This document shows, piece by piece, positions 53,984-62,334 of a DNA stretch of 64,000 nt. Where the stretch lies: assembly GCF_020097835.1 (NCBI RefSeq), contig NZ_CP083667.1:358801-422800 (forward strand), read 5' to 3'. Origin of the DNA: Haloprofundus halobius. Its GTDB lineage: Archaea > Halobacteriota > Halobacteria > Halobacteriales > Haloferacaceae. Position 1 is the stretch's first letter; each line of letters starts with the position of its first letter. Made by a program: the position numbers and the translations under genes. A model generated the notes under the pieces. The model did not search any database. It was not told where the DNA came from and saw only the letters and a list, made by a program, of their open reading frames with translations.

Positions 53984-54217
53984 AAAGACGGGCTCGTACC
54001 GCAACCCGATCGTCCACCGACTGCTGCAATTGACTCCCGATCTGGCTGCCCGCTCACTCGGAGATCGTTCGGAGAAACGGCTCGGACGAGTCGTCGACGT
54101 TGCCGGCCTGCACGCGCCAGAAGTTCTTTACGGGAGGATTGTCGGTAGAGACGTCGGAAGTCGTCTACCACGGTCGCATACTTTGGCGGAGTAGAGCTTC
54201 GTTTGCAGTCGTCCGAA

Positions 54218-55108
54218 TCAGTCCTCCCACCGTTCGATTCCGAGCAACCGTTCGCCGAGTCCCGAGAGTTCGGCTCTCTCGTATCGTTGCGCTTCTCTGT
54301 CCCGGGGGTCCCGCCGTTCCTCAGCCGGCGCCTGCTGTTTCTGCCAGCTCTCGATCCGGTTCTGGCGAGTGCCCTCGTCGCTCGGCTGTGCGGGAAACAT
54401 ACTGATATACTGAGCGAGACGCGGCCGATTCGACTCGTTGTGTCCGTTGCCGTGCGCGAGGAGGCTGTCCCAGATGACGAGATCCCCTCGCTCGCCCGGG
54501 ATTGACTCGATTTCGTACTGGTCGTCGAAGTCCGGTTCGTAGGGGTCCCTGTCTTCGGGCGCGTTTTGCACCCATTCGTCGAGTTCGCGATACAGTTCTG
54601 GAACACACTGGAACCCACCCATCTCTTCGGTCGTGTCCTCGAGGTAGAGAACCCCCTGCACGCCGAACGGGATCGCTGACGTGCCCTGTTCGCTGACAGG
54701 CCGCTCGGGAAGCGGCGACGTATCGACGTCCCAGTGGATAAACGACGAACTGTACTCCGGATACTCCTCGCGCCTCGGCGGCGTCATGTTACAGCGGTCG
54801 AGACTCACCCAGAGATCGGACTCGCCAAGGAGCTGGTTGAACGCCTCGTACACGTCCGGATGCTGGCGGTTGTCCCAGAGCGCCTGATGCTGATAGAGGT
54901 TGACCATACCGGCGAATTGACCGTGAGCGAGTTCGTCGAGGCCCGAAGGCGGGCCGTACCAGGTCTCCGGTTCGTCGGGTGACTTCCCGAGAAAGTCCCA
55001 AATTGCGTCGACGGCGGCTTCGCAATGGTCGTCCAAAACGGCCTGCTTGATCTTGACGTACCCGTTCCGGCGGAACGACGATAGCTGGTCGTCTGATAAC
55101 ACTGTCAT
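54218..55108 (-). CDS. Phytanoyl-CoA dioxygenase-type Fe(II)/2-oxoglutarate enzyme
   Basis: This 296-residue protein starts MTVLSDDQLSSFRRNGYVKI at ATG 55108. The Fe ligands are the HxD in SSFIHWDVDTSPLPE (about 145) and the distal His in DSLLAHGNGHNESNRP (about 235), whose Arg would bind 2-oxoglutarate. Members hydroxylate diverse substrates, in sugar loci sometimes glycan or secondary-metabolite groups. The C-terminus is rich in Arg/Glu (PAEERRDPRDREAQR). It lies alone between the GH2 gene and the chimeric pseudogene. Confidence 0.85.
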   Translation of the reverse strand: MTVLSDDQLSSFRRNGYVKIKQAVLDDHCEAAVDAIWDFLGKSPDEPETWYGPPSGLDELAHGQFAGMVNLYQHQALWDNRQHPDVYEAFNQLLGESDLWVSLDRCNMTPPRREEYPEYSSSFIHWDVDTSPLPERPVSEQGTSAIPFGVQGVLYLEDTTEEMGGFQCVPELYRELDEWVQNAPEDRDPYEPDFDDQYEIESIPGERGDLVIWDSLLAHGNGHNESNRPRLAQYISMFPAQPSDEGTRQNRIESWQKQQAPAEERRDPRDREAQRYERAELSGLGERLLGIERWED

Positions 55109-55281
55109 TCGCCTCGACACAGGCTGTAACCGGTTAAATATCTTTCCTCCACAGTAGACGCTCGGCACAACGATTAAATTTCCATCGCAGACATCGTCGA
55201 CTCGATAATCGACGAAGCACGGCCCATCGCTTCTCGGAGACGTATTGGCAGTCAACGGCGGTCGACACGGCCGATATACCG

Positions 55282-55610
55282 ATGGAGGCGACACCAACGA
55301 ACGATCACGGACACTTGCTGGCCTTCTACGGTGATGACATCACCGGATCGACAGACGCGATGGACGCCGACGGCGAGTTCGAGTTGCTAGCCCCGACCAC
55401 GAAGCCCTCTTCGCGTATATGCGGTCCGACGGTGACGAGCGGGTGCTCGTGGCCCTCAACTTCGACGACGAAGCAATCGCGATCGGCCTGCCGGAAGCGC
55501 TCGCCGGAAACGAGTTCGACGTACTGATCGGCAACTACACAGACGAGACGGTTTCCGCCGTCGACGAGGCGCTGCGTCCCTACGAAGCCCGCGTCTACGA
55601 GCAACGCTGA
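55282..55610 (+). pseudogene. DUF1537-GH13 deletion fusion
   Basis: The first 29 codons (MEATPTNDHGHLLAFYGDDI..) match the start of the DUF1537 kinase at 44500-45882. They join, after DAMDA, to the C-terminal domain of the GH13 at 42687-44402: DGEFELLA, a one-base frameshift, then PDHEALFAYMRSDGDERVL, VALNF and a closing EALRPYEARVYEQR. Kinase and GH13 lie in that same order in the intact pair, so one deletion of a duplicated pair explains it. Confidence 0.8.
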
Positions 55611-55639
55611 GCCGGCAACTAACGGCAGATTTAGGACGT

Positions 55640-57772
55640 TCAGATGTCGATACCGCGGTGGGCGGTCACGAATCTGTAAACGATTTGGGCGGCTTTACCG
55701 CGGGTGAGCGTCACCTCATCGGGGACTCCCACCTCTGACGCAGCAGCCGCCGGATCGGTGTCCGTTTCGAGTTCGTCTGCGAGCGTCGCGAGGAAATCCT
55801 CGCTGCTGACCGGTTCGGCGACAGATCGCTCCTCAGGAGTTGGCAGTTGACGGGCCCGTTCCGACGCATCACCGTCACCGGAAACGAGGTCGATGGTCGC
55901 CGCAGCCCACACGTCGGCCGTCGCAGCGTCGAGGGGGTCGTCGGGTCGGGCCGCATAGCCGTCGAAGAAGCCTTTCGCGCCGAGGACCTGAACAGCCGCG
56001 GCCCACGGCTCGTCGGCCGTCGAATCGGCGTCCGTGAAGTAGGTGAGCATCGTCCCGGCTTCGGCCAATTCACATTGGAGGTCGACGAGATCGAGGGTCC
56101 CGGGGAGCGCGTGCGTGCGAAGCGCGCAGGCGGCGGCGACGCCGGCGGCCTCGCCGAGCTGAAACCACGTCGGTTCGAGCCGAACCGTCTGGAATCCGAC
56201 GTGGCTGGCCGACAGCGCGACCGGCACCAGCAGATTGTCGAGCCCCTCGGGAAGCAACGTCCGATAGTCGATCTGGGAGGGGACGGTCGACTCGGTCAAG
56301 AAAAATCGGCCGTCCGAGGCGGTCCCGGTGCGTCGGACTGCCTTCACGTCGTGGGGGTCAAGCGGGAACTCCGCGATGGCGACCGACCCGTCGTTGACCG
56401 GCGCGCGGTCGAGTTGTTCGGCGAGGAAGGCGTCGTGTTCCGTGAACGTCTCACGCCCCTCGATACGGCGGGCCTCGCGGACGTAGAGCTGGAACGGCTT
56501 GTTGTCGTTGTCCTCGAACTCGTCGGTCGCGAGCCCCCATTGCCGAGCCTCGCGCTGCGCGCGTTCGGGAACTGCGTCGTCATTCTGGAGGAAGTAGATG
56601 AAGCCGATAGCGTAGTCGAGGTGCTGCTGGGCGATCTCGTGGCGCGTCTCCCAGTCGGCCTCGGGATACGCGTGGGACTCACCAACGAGATCGCAAGCAT
56701 TCATGTCCCGTTTGTCGTTGGGCAGGTTCCCCCAGACGAACTCCTCACCCTCCTGTTCGAGATGGATGTCACCCGCGAGACCTTCAGGGGACCGGTCCAG
56801 CAGGCGCGTCTGGGCCGGCAACGGCAGAAGTTCGTCTTCGACCGGATCGGAGCCCCGATACACATCGTCCGCCAACGGGACCCAGCGGTCGTCGTCGTCG
56901 ACGGCAACGGGAGGTTCGTTTCGGTCGTACCAGCGCCGCATGGCAGTTGCGAGTTCCGGGGCCGACCGGTCCGAGAGTCCGAACGCCATGGGATCCTCGA
57001 CGCTCCGTTCGTCGAGCAGTTCGCGCATCTTCTTGAGGTCGTGCAGTACCCAGAGGTACTCCCGTCTGTCGTAGCCGTCGGGTTTCTCCGGGTAGCGCAT
57101 GTTGTCCGGGTCGCTACTCAGACAGATGCGGTAGTTGTACGACTGGACGGCGTCGTCGCCCTCGCCCGTGCTGCCGGACCCGATCGTCGTCACGTCGTCG
57201 GCGTTCGTGAACACGGTACCGGCGAAGCGTTCGTCGTACTCCTCGCGGGCCTCACGACCGACCCGATAGGGAACCCCCGCTGTCGCCGCCAGATCACCCT
57301 CGTAGGTCGCGTCGATAAAGGTCTCGGCTCTCACCGTCATCGTTCGATCGTCGTGAGAGGCCTCGAACGTAACGCCCGAGACGGTCCGCCCAGAGCGTTC
57401 TGCGGCGACCGGGTGCCACTCGCGTTCGACATCAAGCGTCTCTTCTGCATCGACAAGCGCGTCGAATACTCCTTCTGCAACGTGGGGTTCAAAGACAAGA
57501 CCATCGTTACAGGTCCGATACTGAGCCGAATCGGGTCCATACTCTTCTCGGTAGTGTGTTGCAACTCGCTCAAAGAACTCGTCGAGGACTGGTGACCGGC
57601 CCTTGCTAGGATGCAAGAGTGTGTCCGTCATCCCGAGTCCACTCGCCATCATACCACCGAGGTGATCGTTGTACGCGATCAGGAGCGTGTCGAGATCTGA
57701 CCGGGCGGCGTGGACCGCTGCACCGATGCCCGCAGGTGTTGCTCCAGTCACTACAACGTCGTACTGTTGCAT
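55640..57772 (-). CDS. FAD-dependent oxidoreductase (FAD_oxidored family)
   Basis: This 710-residue protein starts at ATG 57772 (MQQYDVVVTGATPAGIGAAV), the FAD-binding GxTPAGxxAA motif, with LGGMMASGLGMTDTLLHP next and ETFIDATYEGDLAATAGVP (about 165). LLPEGLDNLLVPVALSASHVG (shown partly: NLLVPVALSASHVG) lies near residue 525, and a C-terminal about 150-residue part with VTLTRGKAAQIVYRF resembles an SLH-type repeat. Family members are often next to glycosidase genes but have no firm reaction assigned. Two broken relatives lie at 31034 and 33300, both beside sulfatase 3. Confidence 0.88.
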   Translation of the reverse strand: MQQYDVVVTGATPAGIGAAVHAARSDLDTLLIAYNDHLGGMMASGLGMTDTLLHPSKGRSPVLDEFFERVATHYREEYGPDSAQYRTCNDGLVFEPHVAEGVFDALVDAEETLDVEREWHPVAAERSGRTVSGVTFEASHDDRTMTVRAETFIDATYEGDLAATAGVPYRVGREAREEYDERFAGTVFTNADDVTTIGSGSTGEGDDAVQSYNYRICLSSDPDNMRYPEKPDGYDRREYLWVLHDLKKMRELLDERSVEDPMAFGLSDRSAPELATAMRRWYDRNEPPVAVDDDDRWVPLADDVYRGSDPVEDELLPLPAQTRLLDRSPEGLAGDIHLEQEGEEFVWGNLPNDKRDMNACDLVGESHAYPEADWETRHEIAQQHLDYAIGFIYFLQNDDAVPERAQREARQWGLATDEFEDNDNKPFQLYVREARRIEGRETFTEHDAFLAEQLDRAPVNDGSVAIAEFPLDPHDVKAVRRTGTASDGRFFLTESTVPSQIDYRTLLPEGLDNLLVPVALSASHVGFQTVRLEPTWFQLGEAAGVAAACALRTHALPGTLDLVDLQCELAEAGTMLTYFTDADSTADEPWAAAVQVLGAKGFFDGYAARPDDPLDAATADVWAAATIDLVSGDGDASERARQLPTPEERSVAEPVSSEDFLATLADELETDTDPAAAASEVGVPDEVTLTRGKAAQIVYRFVTAHRGIDI

Positions 57773-58249
57773 ACCTCGATTGCCTGGTCGGACCAACATG
57801 AGTATTTCTTCTCCACAAATGGTGAAATTTGACGCTATCGTATCGTACGAACCTCATCGATCGGGGAAGGAGGTCCTACGACAAGCGACGGATCTGTTCA
57901 CCTAGATAGAACGCCGGCACGGGTGTTCTGAACCTGAAGCGCGCCTGGCAGTCCGAGACGCTCTCAGTCGACTTACGACCGACGCAAAATTATTAATAAG
58001 AAGAAAGCGTGGAATAATGCTAAACCGAGTATTTTTGTTACAGATAGAATAGAGAGAATATATAGCACAAATTGGAACAAATAACGGCCTTACTGAGATA
58101 TGTGTCACATATACACCGCTGTGAAAGATTCAGAAGCATAATTATGAATTAAAACGGTGTTCAGCTTGGGTGAACAATCGTCCTTTTAGAGACGACAGGA
58201 GACGGCGTGTAACAACGAACATGCCACCGAATAGAAAACACGAGCGCGA
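57773..58249. other. AT-rich gene-free stretch
   Basis: No gene is supported. The DNA between 57975 and 58150 is unusually AT-rich for this replicon and holds short palindromes: CATAATTATG at 58137-58146, the 15-bp element at 58098-58112, and the TGTTCA / TGAACA pair at 58158-58176. It may be a control region for a lost gene. Confidence 0.5.
58098..58112. promoter_or_regulatory. 15-bp perfect palindrome
   Basis: ATATGTG (58098-58104), one centre base and CACATAT (58106-58112) form a perfect dyad in the AT-rich region. This is the size and form of an archaeal repressor site. No other copy was seen in the window. Confidence 0.35.
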
Positions 58250-58715
58250 CTATAGATCAGTAAGGAATTTAGCACCGAGTTCGAGGGACATGAGGGAGTT
58301 ATCCAGTTCGTCGTGTTCATAGACGAACTGATTTACACCCGCTGCCAGGGCTGCGTCGACACACGAAGCGAGATCGACGTTACCCTCTCCGACCTCAACA
58401 GATCGTTTCTCCGCGATATCGACGTCCTTGACGTGGAGAATTCGAGTCGATCGCCTAGCGCCTCGATTCGCTCAACCGGTCATCGCCACCTGCGGCGACC
58501 CAGCGGACCGAGATGCGCACTAGGAACCGTTAGACCGGTTGAATCCAGTATCCACTTGACACTCTCCAAGTCGGCTTCCGGGAACCGATGGAGAAATTCG
58601 ACGCCGTCGTATCCTGCGTCTGCGCACAGTTCGAGTACGTCTGACAGCGTATGTGTCTTCTCGAAATCGCTGAGGGTAAACAGATTGATTGCCGTTTACA
58701 TCGTGAAGTCCGCAC
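58250..58715 (-). pseudogene. Internally deleted TIM-barrel isomerase remnant
   Basis: The minus strand reads NLFTLSDFEKTHTLSDVLE, DAGYDGVEFLHRFPEADLE and LTVPSAHLGPL, then skips about 85 residues and resumes in another frame with WVAAGGDD. After further small shifts it reads ILHVKDVDIAEKRSVEVG and FVYEHDELDNSLMSLELG, and stops at 58250. It is a close paralog of the intact gene at 5891-6634. The start is disrupted by an ATG-TAA sequence. Confidence 0.8.
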
Positions 58716-58900
58716 GCGGTAAACATATGTTTAACAGTCACCAGCGGGAGGGTCCCAACGTCTGAGACACCCGTCAGTTAGCAGCGTCGACGAGATCCTT
58801 GTTCTGACTGTCTGAACAGGTGTCCAAACGAGGCGTGTATCCGATTATTGGTTGAGTGCGAATATCAACTATACTACAATATTGTACTTTTCATAGGCGA

Positions 58901-58920
58901 TTACAATCCTATGGTTGTAA
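58901..58920. promoter_or_regulatory. Second copy of the TTACA-N10-TGTAA element
   Basis: TTACA (58901-58905) and TGTAA (58916-58920) flank a core with CCTATGG, as at 4875-4894. It lies in a gene-free stretch (58716-59047), upstream of the decayed isomerase on the minus strand and downstream of the asparaginase gene. Confidence 0.5.
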
Positions 58921-59047
58921 TGGCAAGCCTTACGCGACCGCGACGGGCGGAGCTATCAATAACGTATCGGCGAGCGTATCGGGGAGAAACGCCGTGCTTG
59001 GTGTGGAGACGCCGCCGACGGTGTCGGGCGGTGCCGAGCGGTGCGCG

Positions 59048-60019
59048 CTAGCTCGGCGTCGGCCGGTCGAACGCGTCCGCGAGGCGACCGTCCGCGAGCG
59101 CGAGCACCGTCTTTACCCGAGTCTTCTGGAGGTTCAGGTCCGAGTAGTAGCATCCGAGTTCCTGCAGCGTCCGCTCGCTCCCCCGGAACCCGTACGTTCG
59201 ACGGGCGAGCCGTCCCTCCGGACAGCGAGTCGTCGCGACGACCGGGACGCCGTCGTCACGCAGCGTTTCGAGGGCGGGGAGAACCTTCGGCGGGACGTGA
59301 CCGGCACCCATCGCCGCGAGACAGACCGCGTCGGCGTCGCGTCCGAGTCGAAGTACGGAGTCGCTCATGTCGAGGGTCGCGACGCAGGTGAGGACGGTCT
59401 CGGGAAGGTCCGACGACAAGGGTTCGAACGTCGGGTCGGGGCTCTCGGGGTATCGCCGCCACGTGACGCGGTTCTCGTCGACAGACGCGAGCGGCCCGAA
59501 CTCCGGCGTCTGGAACGTGTCGACGTTCATCGAGTGCGTCTTGACGACCTCACGCGCGGCGTGCACTCGGTCGTTGAACACGACGAGCGCGCCCTGTTCT
59601 CGGGCCGTGTCACTGAGGACGGTCCGGACGCTGGCGAGCAGGTTCGCCGGTCCGTCCGGACCGGCCTGCGAGGGCGTGCGCATCGCCCCGGTGAAGGCGA
59701 CCGGCGTCCCCCCGTCGTAACAGCAGTCGACGAAGTACGAGGTCTCGTCGAGGTTGTCGGTCCCCTGCGTGACGACGACGCCGTCGACGTTCAGGTCGTC
59801 GTCGAGTTCCGCCAGGCGGTCGACGAGTTCTAGCAGATCCTCGAAGGTGAGATACGGACTCGGGACGGTGCTGAAATCCTCGGTTTCGACGTCTGCCAAC
59901 GCGCCGAGCGCCGGAACGGCGGCGACGAGGTCGTCGCTCGTGAGGTCGGGGTTCGTATCGGCACCCTCGTCTTCCGTCGACGCGATCGTTCCGCCGGTCG
60001 AGATAATCCGTACGGGCAT
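59048..60019 (-). CDS. L-asparaginase (type I/II family)
   Basis: This 323-residue protein starts MPVRIISTGGTIASTEDEG at ATG 60019, with the nucleophile Thr in the TGGTIAST motif. VDGVVVTQGTDNLDETSYF (about 82) holds the second Thr-Asp pair, VAFTGAMRTPSQAGPDG follows, and MGAGHVPPKVLPALE (about 245) is the C-terminal segment. It hydrolyses asparagine to aspartate and ammonia. A longer open frame upstream has no family sequence. It is not obviously part of the glycan system. Confidence 0.93.
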   Translation of the reverse strand: MPVRIISTGGTIASTEDEGADTNPDLTSDDLVAAVPALGALADVETEDFSTVPSPYLTFEDLLELVDRLAELDDDLNVDGVVVTQGTDNLDETSYFVDCCYDGGTPVAFTGAMRTPSQAGPDGPANLLASVRTVLSDTAREQGALVVFNDRVHAAREVVKTHSMNVDTFQTPEFGPLASVDENRVTWRRYPESPDPTFEPLSSDLPETVLTCVATLDMSDSVLRLGRDADAVCLAAMGAGHVPPKVLPALETLRDDGVPVVATTRCPEGRLARRTYGFRGSERTLQELGCYYSDLNLQKTRVKTVLALADGRLADAFDRPTPS

Positions 60020-60163
60020 TCGCGAGAGTGTGTCGCGACTGTACTTAGTCTCTCGCCTCCGAGTTCGGCAGTCCAGTCGTCCGACCGGCGTAGGCGAGGG
60101 GTACGACTGGGTGGGAGAGTCCGGTCGTGTTCGCGGTGATACATTTATAGTCCGGACGGGAGC

Positions 60164-60618
60164 ATGAGCGTATCTCGATACTCGCAGCCATCTGTGAGGA
60201 GGGACATTCGGAACACGTCGTCTCCGTCGCGTACGATTTAACCACCGCGTACGGAGAGCCGCTCGTCGTCTTGCACGTCGTCCCCGACGAGGGCTTCGAG
60301 GCGCACAAACAGGCGATAGGGAGCGTCGCCGACTTCTCGGACGTCTCGTTCGAACAGGAAGAGGACAGCGCGGCACGGTACGCGAAACGGGTCGTGGAGC
60401 AACGACTCGACCAGTTCGACGAGAGCGTCGTCGAGACCCGTGGACGCGTCGGCGACCCCACCGACCAGATACTGGCTGAGGCCGAGCATCTCGACGCGAG
60501 GTTCGTCGTCGTCGGCGGTCGACGTCGGTCGCCGGTCGGGAAGGCCATCTTCGGCAGTACGACCCAGGAGGTCCTGCTGAGCGCCGACTGTCCGGTCGTG
60601 ACTGCGATGACCGACTGA
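60164..60618 (+). pseudogene. Universal stress protein lacking an in-frame start
   Basis: The protein is a full UspA domain, RISILAAICEEGHSEHVV through VLHVVPDEGFEAHKQ to GGRRRSPVGKAIFGSTTQ and CPVVTAMTD. The only near start, ATG 60164, is one base out of frame with it, and no ATG or GTG occurs in frame until a TTG at 60271, which would cut off about 35 residues. A TATA-like TTTATA lies at 60144. Either a one-base indel inactivated the gene, or the TTG is used for a short form, or there is a sequencing error. Confidence 0.55.
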
Positions 60619-60637
60619 ATATGGAGCCGAACTCGGG

Positions 60638-60658
60638 GCGCACGTTTAAGAGGTGCGC
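60638..60658 (+). promoter_or_regulatory. Inverted repeat framing a TATA box
   Basis: GCGCAC (60638-60643) and GTGCGC (60653-60658) are perfect arms around a TATA-like GTTTAAGAG that is 26 bp upstream of ATG 60674. A protein bound there would block the TATA box, so this is a candidate repressor site. Confidence 0.45.
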
Positions 60659-60673
60659 GGATACAGAAGTGGT

Positions 60674-61794
60674 ATGACAGCGAGACCCGCGGTTCCGCTC
60701 GCTCGTCGCGTCGATGACATCGACGAGACGATGATTCGAACGATGTACGACCTCGCCGAGCAGCAGTCGGGCGACCTCGTGCGACTGGAGATCGGTGAAC
60801 CCGATTTCGACACGCCCGAACACATCGTCGAGGCTGCGGCGGCGGCAGCACGAGACGGTGCCACGCACTACACGCACAACGCGGGTCTCCCCGCACTCCG
60901 TGCGGCCATCGCCGAGAAGATGGAGCGCGACCACGATCTCTCGATCGAGCCGAGTCAGGTAATCGCGGCAGCGGGCGCGACGGAGGCGCTGTATCTCACG
61001 TTGTTGACCACCGCCGAACGGGGAGACGAGGTGGTTCTCCCCACGCCGGCGTGGCCGCAGTACCGCCTCCAGATTCAGCTCGCGGGCGCGACGCCCGTCG
61101 AAGTCGCGCTCTCGGCGGCGGACGACTTCGACCTCGACGTCGACCGCGTCGTCGACGCCATCGGCGACGACACCGCTTGTGTCGTGCTCAACTCACCCTC
61201 GAATCCAACGAGCCAGGTGTACGACCCCGAGGCGGTCGAAGCCGTCGTGGAGGCGGCGGCCGAGCACGACGCAGTCTCGCGGCCGACCTCGACGCGAACA
61301 ACGTCGTCGTCATCAACGCCTGCTCGAAGCAGTACGCGATGACTGGCTGGCGACTCGGTTGGCTCGTCGGCCCCGAACACCTCGCGAGGGGGGCCATCAA
61401 GCTTCACCCCGGGACATCGTCCTGCCCGTCGAGTCTCTCCCAACACGGCGCCATCGCTGCGCTCACCGGACCGCAGGACGGTGCCGAAGCCATGTGCCGG
61501 GCGTTTCGCGAACGTCGCGACTACGTCCAGAGCCGCGTCGAAGCGATTCCAACGCTCTCCTGTCCCGTCCCCGACGGCGGCTTCTACGCCTTCCTCGACG
61601 TCCAGTTGTTGGACGGTACGAGCTTCGAGGTGGCCGAACGCCTTCTCGAAGAGTACGGCGTCGTGACCGTTCCGGGCGAGGGGTTCGGCGCGGGCGGGGA
61701 GGGGTCGATCCGGGTGAGCTTCGCGAGCAGTCTGGAGGAACTGGAGGAGGGGTTCGACCGCATCGAGCGGTTCGTTCGCGACGAGGGAGTCTGA
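60674..61794 (+). pseudogene. Class I/II PLP aminotransferase with internal deletion
   Basis: The first part (MTARPAVPLARRVDDIDETM on) runs to VEAVVEAAAEHDA near 61272 and contains LEIGEPDFDTPEHI, THYTHNAGLPALR, IAAAGATEALYLTLLT and LNSPSNPTSQVY. The frame then shifts, and the rest reads SLAADLDANNVVVINACSKQ, with the Schiff-base Lys, and continues to the normal C-terminus at 61794. Some 15 residues are missing at the join, including the conserved ADEVY segment that binds the PLP ring nitrogen. The gene is therefore probably dead. Confidence 0.75.
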
Positions 61795-62334
61795 TCCACT
61801 CTCGGACCACCGTACTGGTCGGGTGTACATCTCCTCCGCGTCGTCTTAAATACTTGCGAAAGAAGGGTGTCGAATCGAATACTGCGTAGTAGCACACGCT
61901 CGCCGCGAGTTGCCACAGGAACACGGACGAGACTATTCGATAGACACCCATTGAGCGAGACTTCGTCGGCGACGAAACTAAATCCTGTCCGTCTCGGCAA
62001 CACCAACTTCGGTCCGCAGGAGGTAACTCCGAACCTTGGACGAACGCGATCTCGGGGAGGGGGAAACCGCACCCCCTGAGGATGATGCCTTCTATTAGTT
62101 CTCCCTGTGGTATCCCGACGAAAAGGGAGTGTGCTCTGAAACTAGCCCATCCTCCGAGACTGTGGGAATCCACAGGGAGCATTTACATATCGCAATATGA
62201 GGTTTATTCAGGATACGACAGCCACAGCCCCCCACGATCGGTGTTCACACAGACTGGAGGAGTCAGTTGGTTCCCAAAATATATACGTTATCTGTCTGAA
62301 CGAGTCTATCAGCAGAAAATGACCGTCTTAGAAA
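61795..62334. other. Gene-free region before the integrase
   Basis: No gene is supported. It contains a short dyad, TTCGTC (61962-61967) and GACGAA (61971-61976), and the larger inverted repeat at 62101-62179. AT content rises towards 62290. Confidence 0.5.
62101..62179. repeat. Inverted repeat with 16-bp arms
   Basis: CTCCCTGTGGTATCCC (62101-62116) and GGGAATCCACAGGGAG (62164-62179) are inverted arms with two mismatches, separated by 47 bp. They lie upstream of the integrase gene and could be recombination-site arms, element ends or a replication structure. Confidence 0.55.

Noticed and set aside
4919..58176. Recurring GGTGAACA / TGTTCACC octamer (4919, 5020 region, 57895, 58169)
   Set aside because: Too short and too scattered to claim as a regulon motif, though it is close to the palindromic elements reported.
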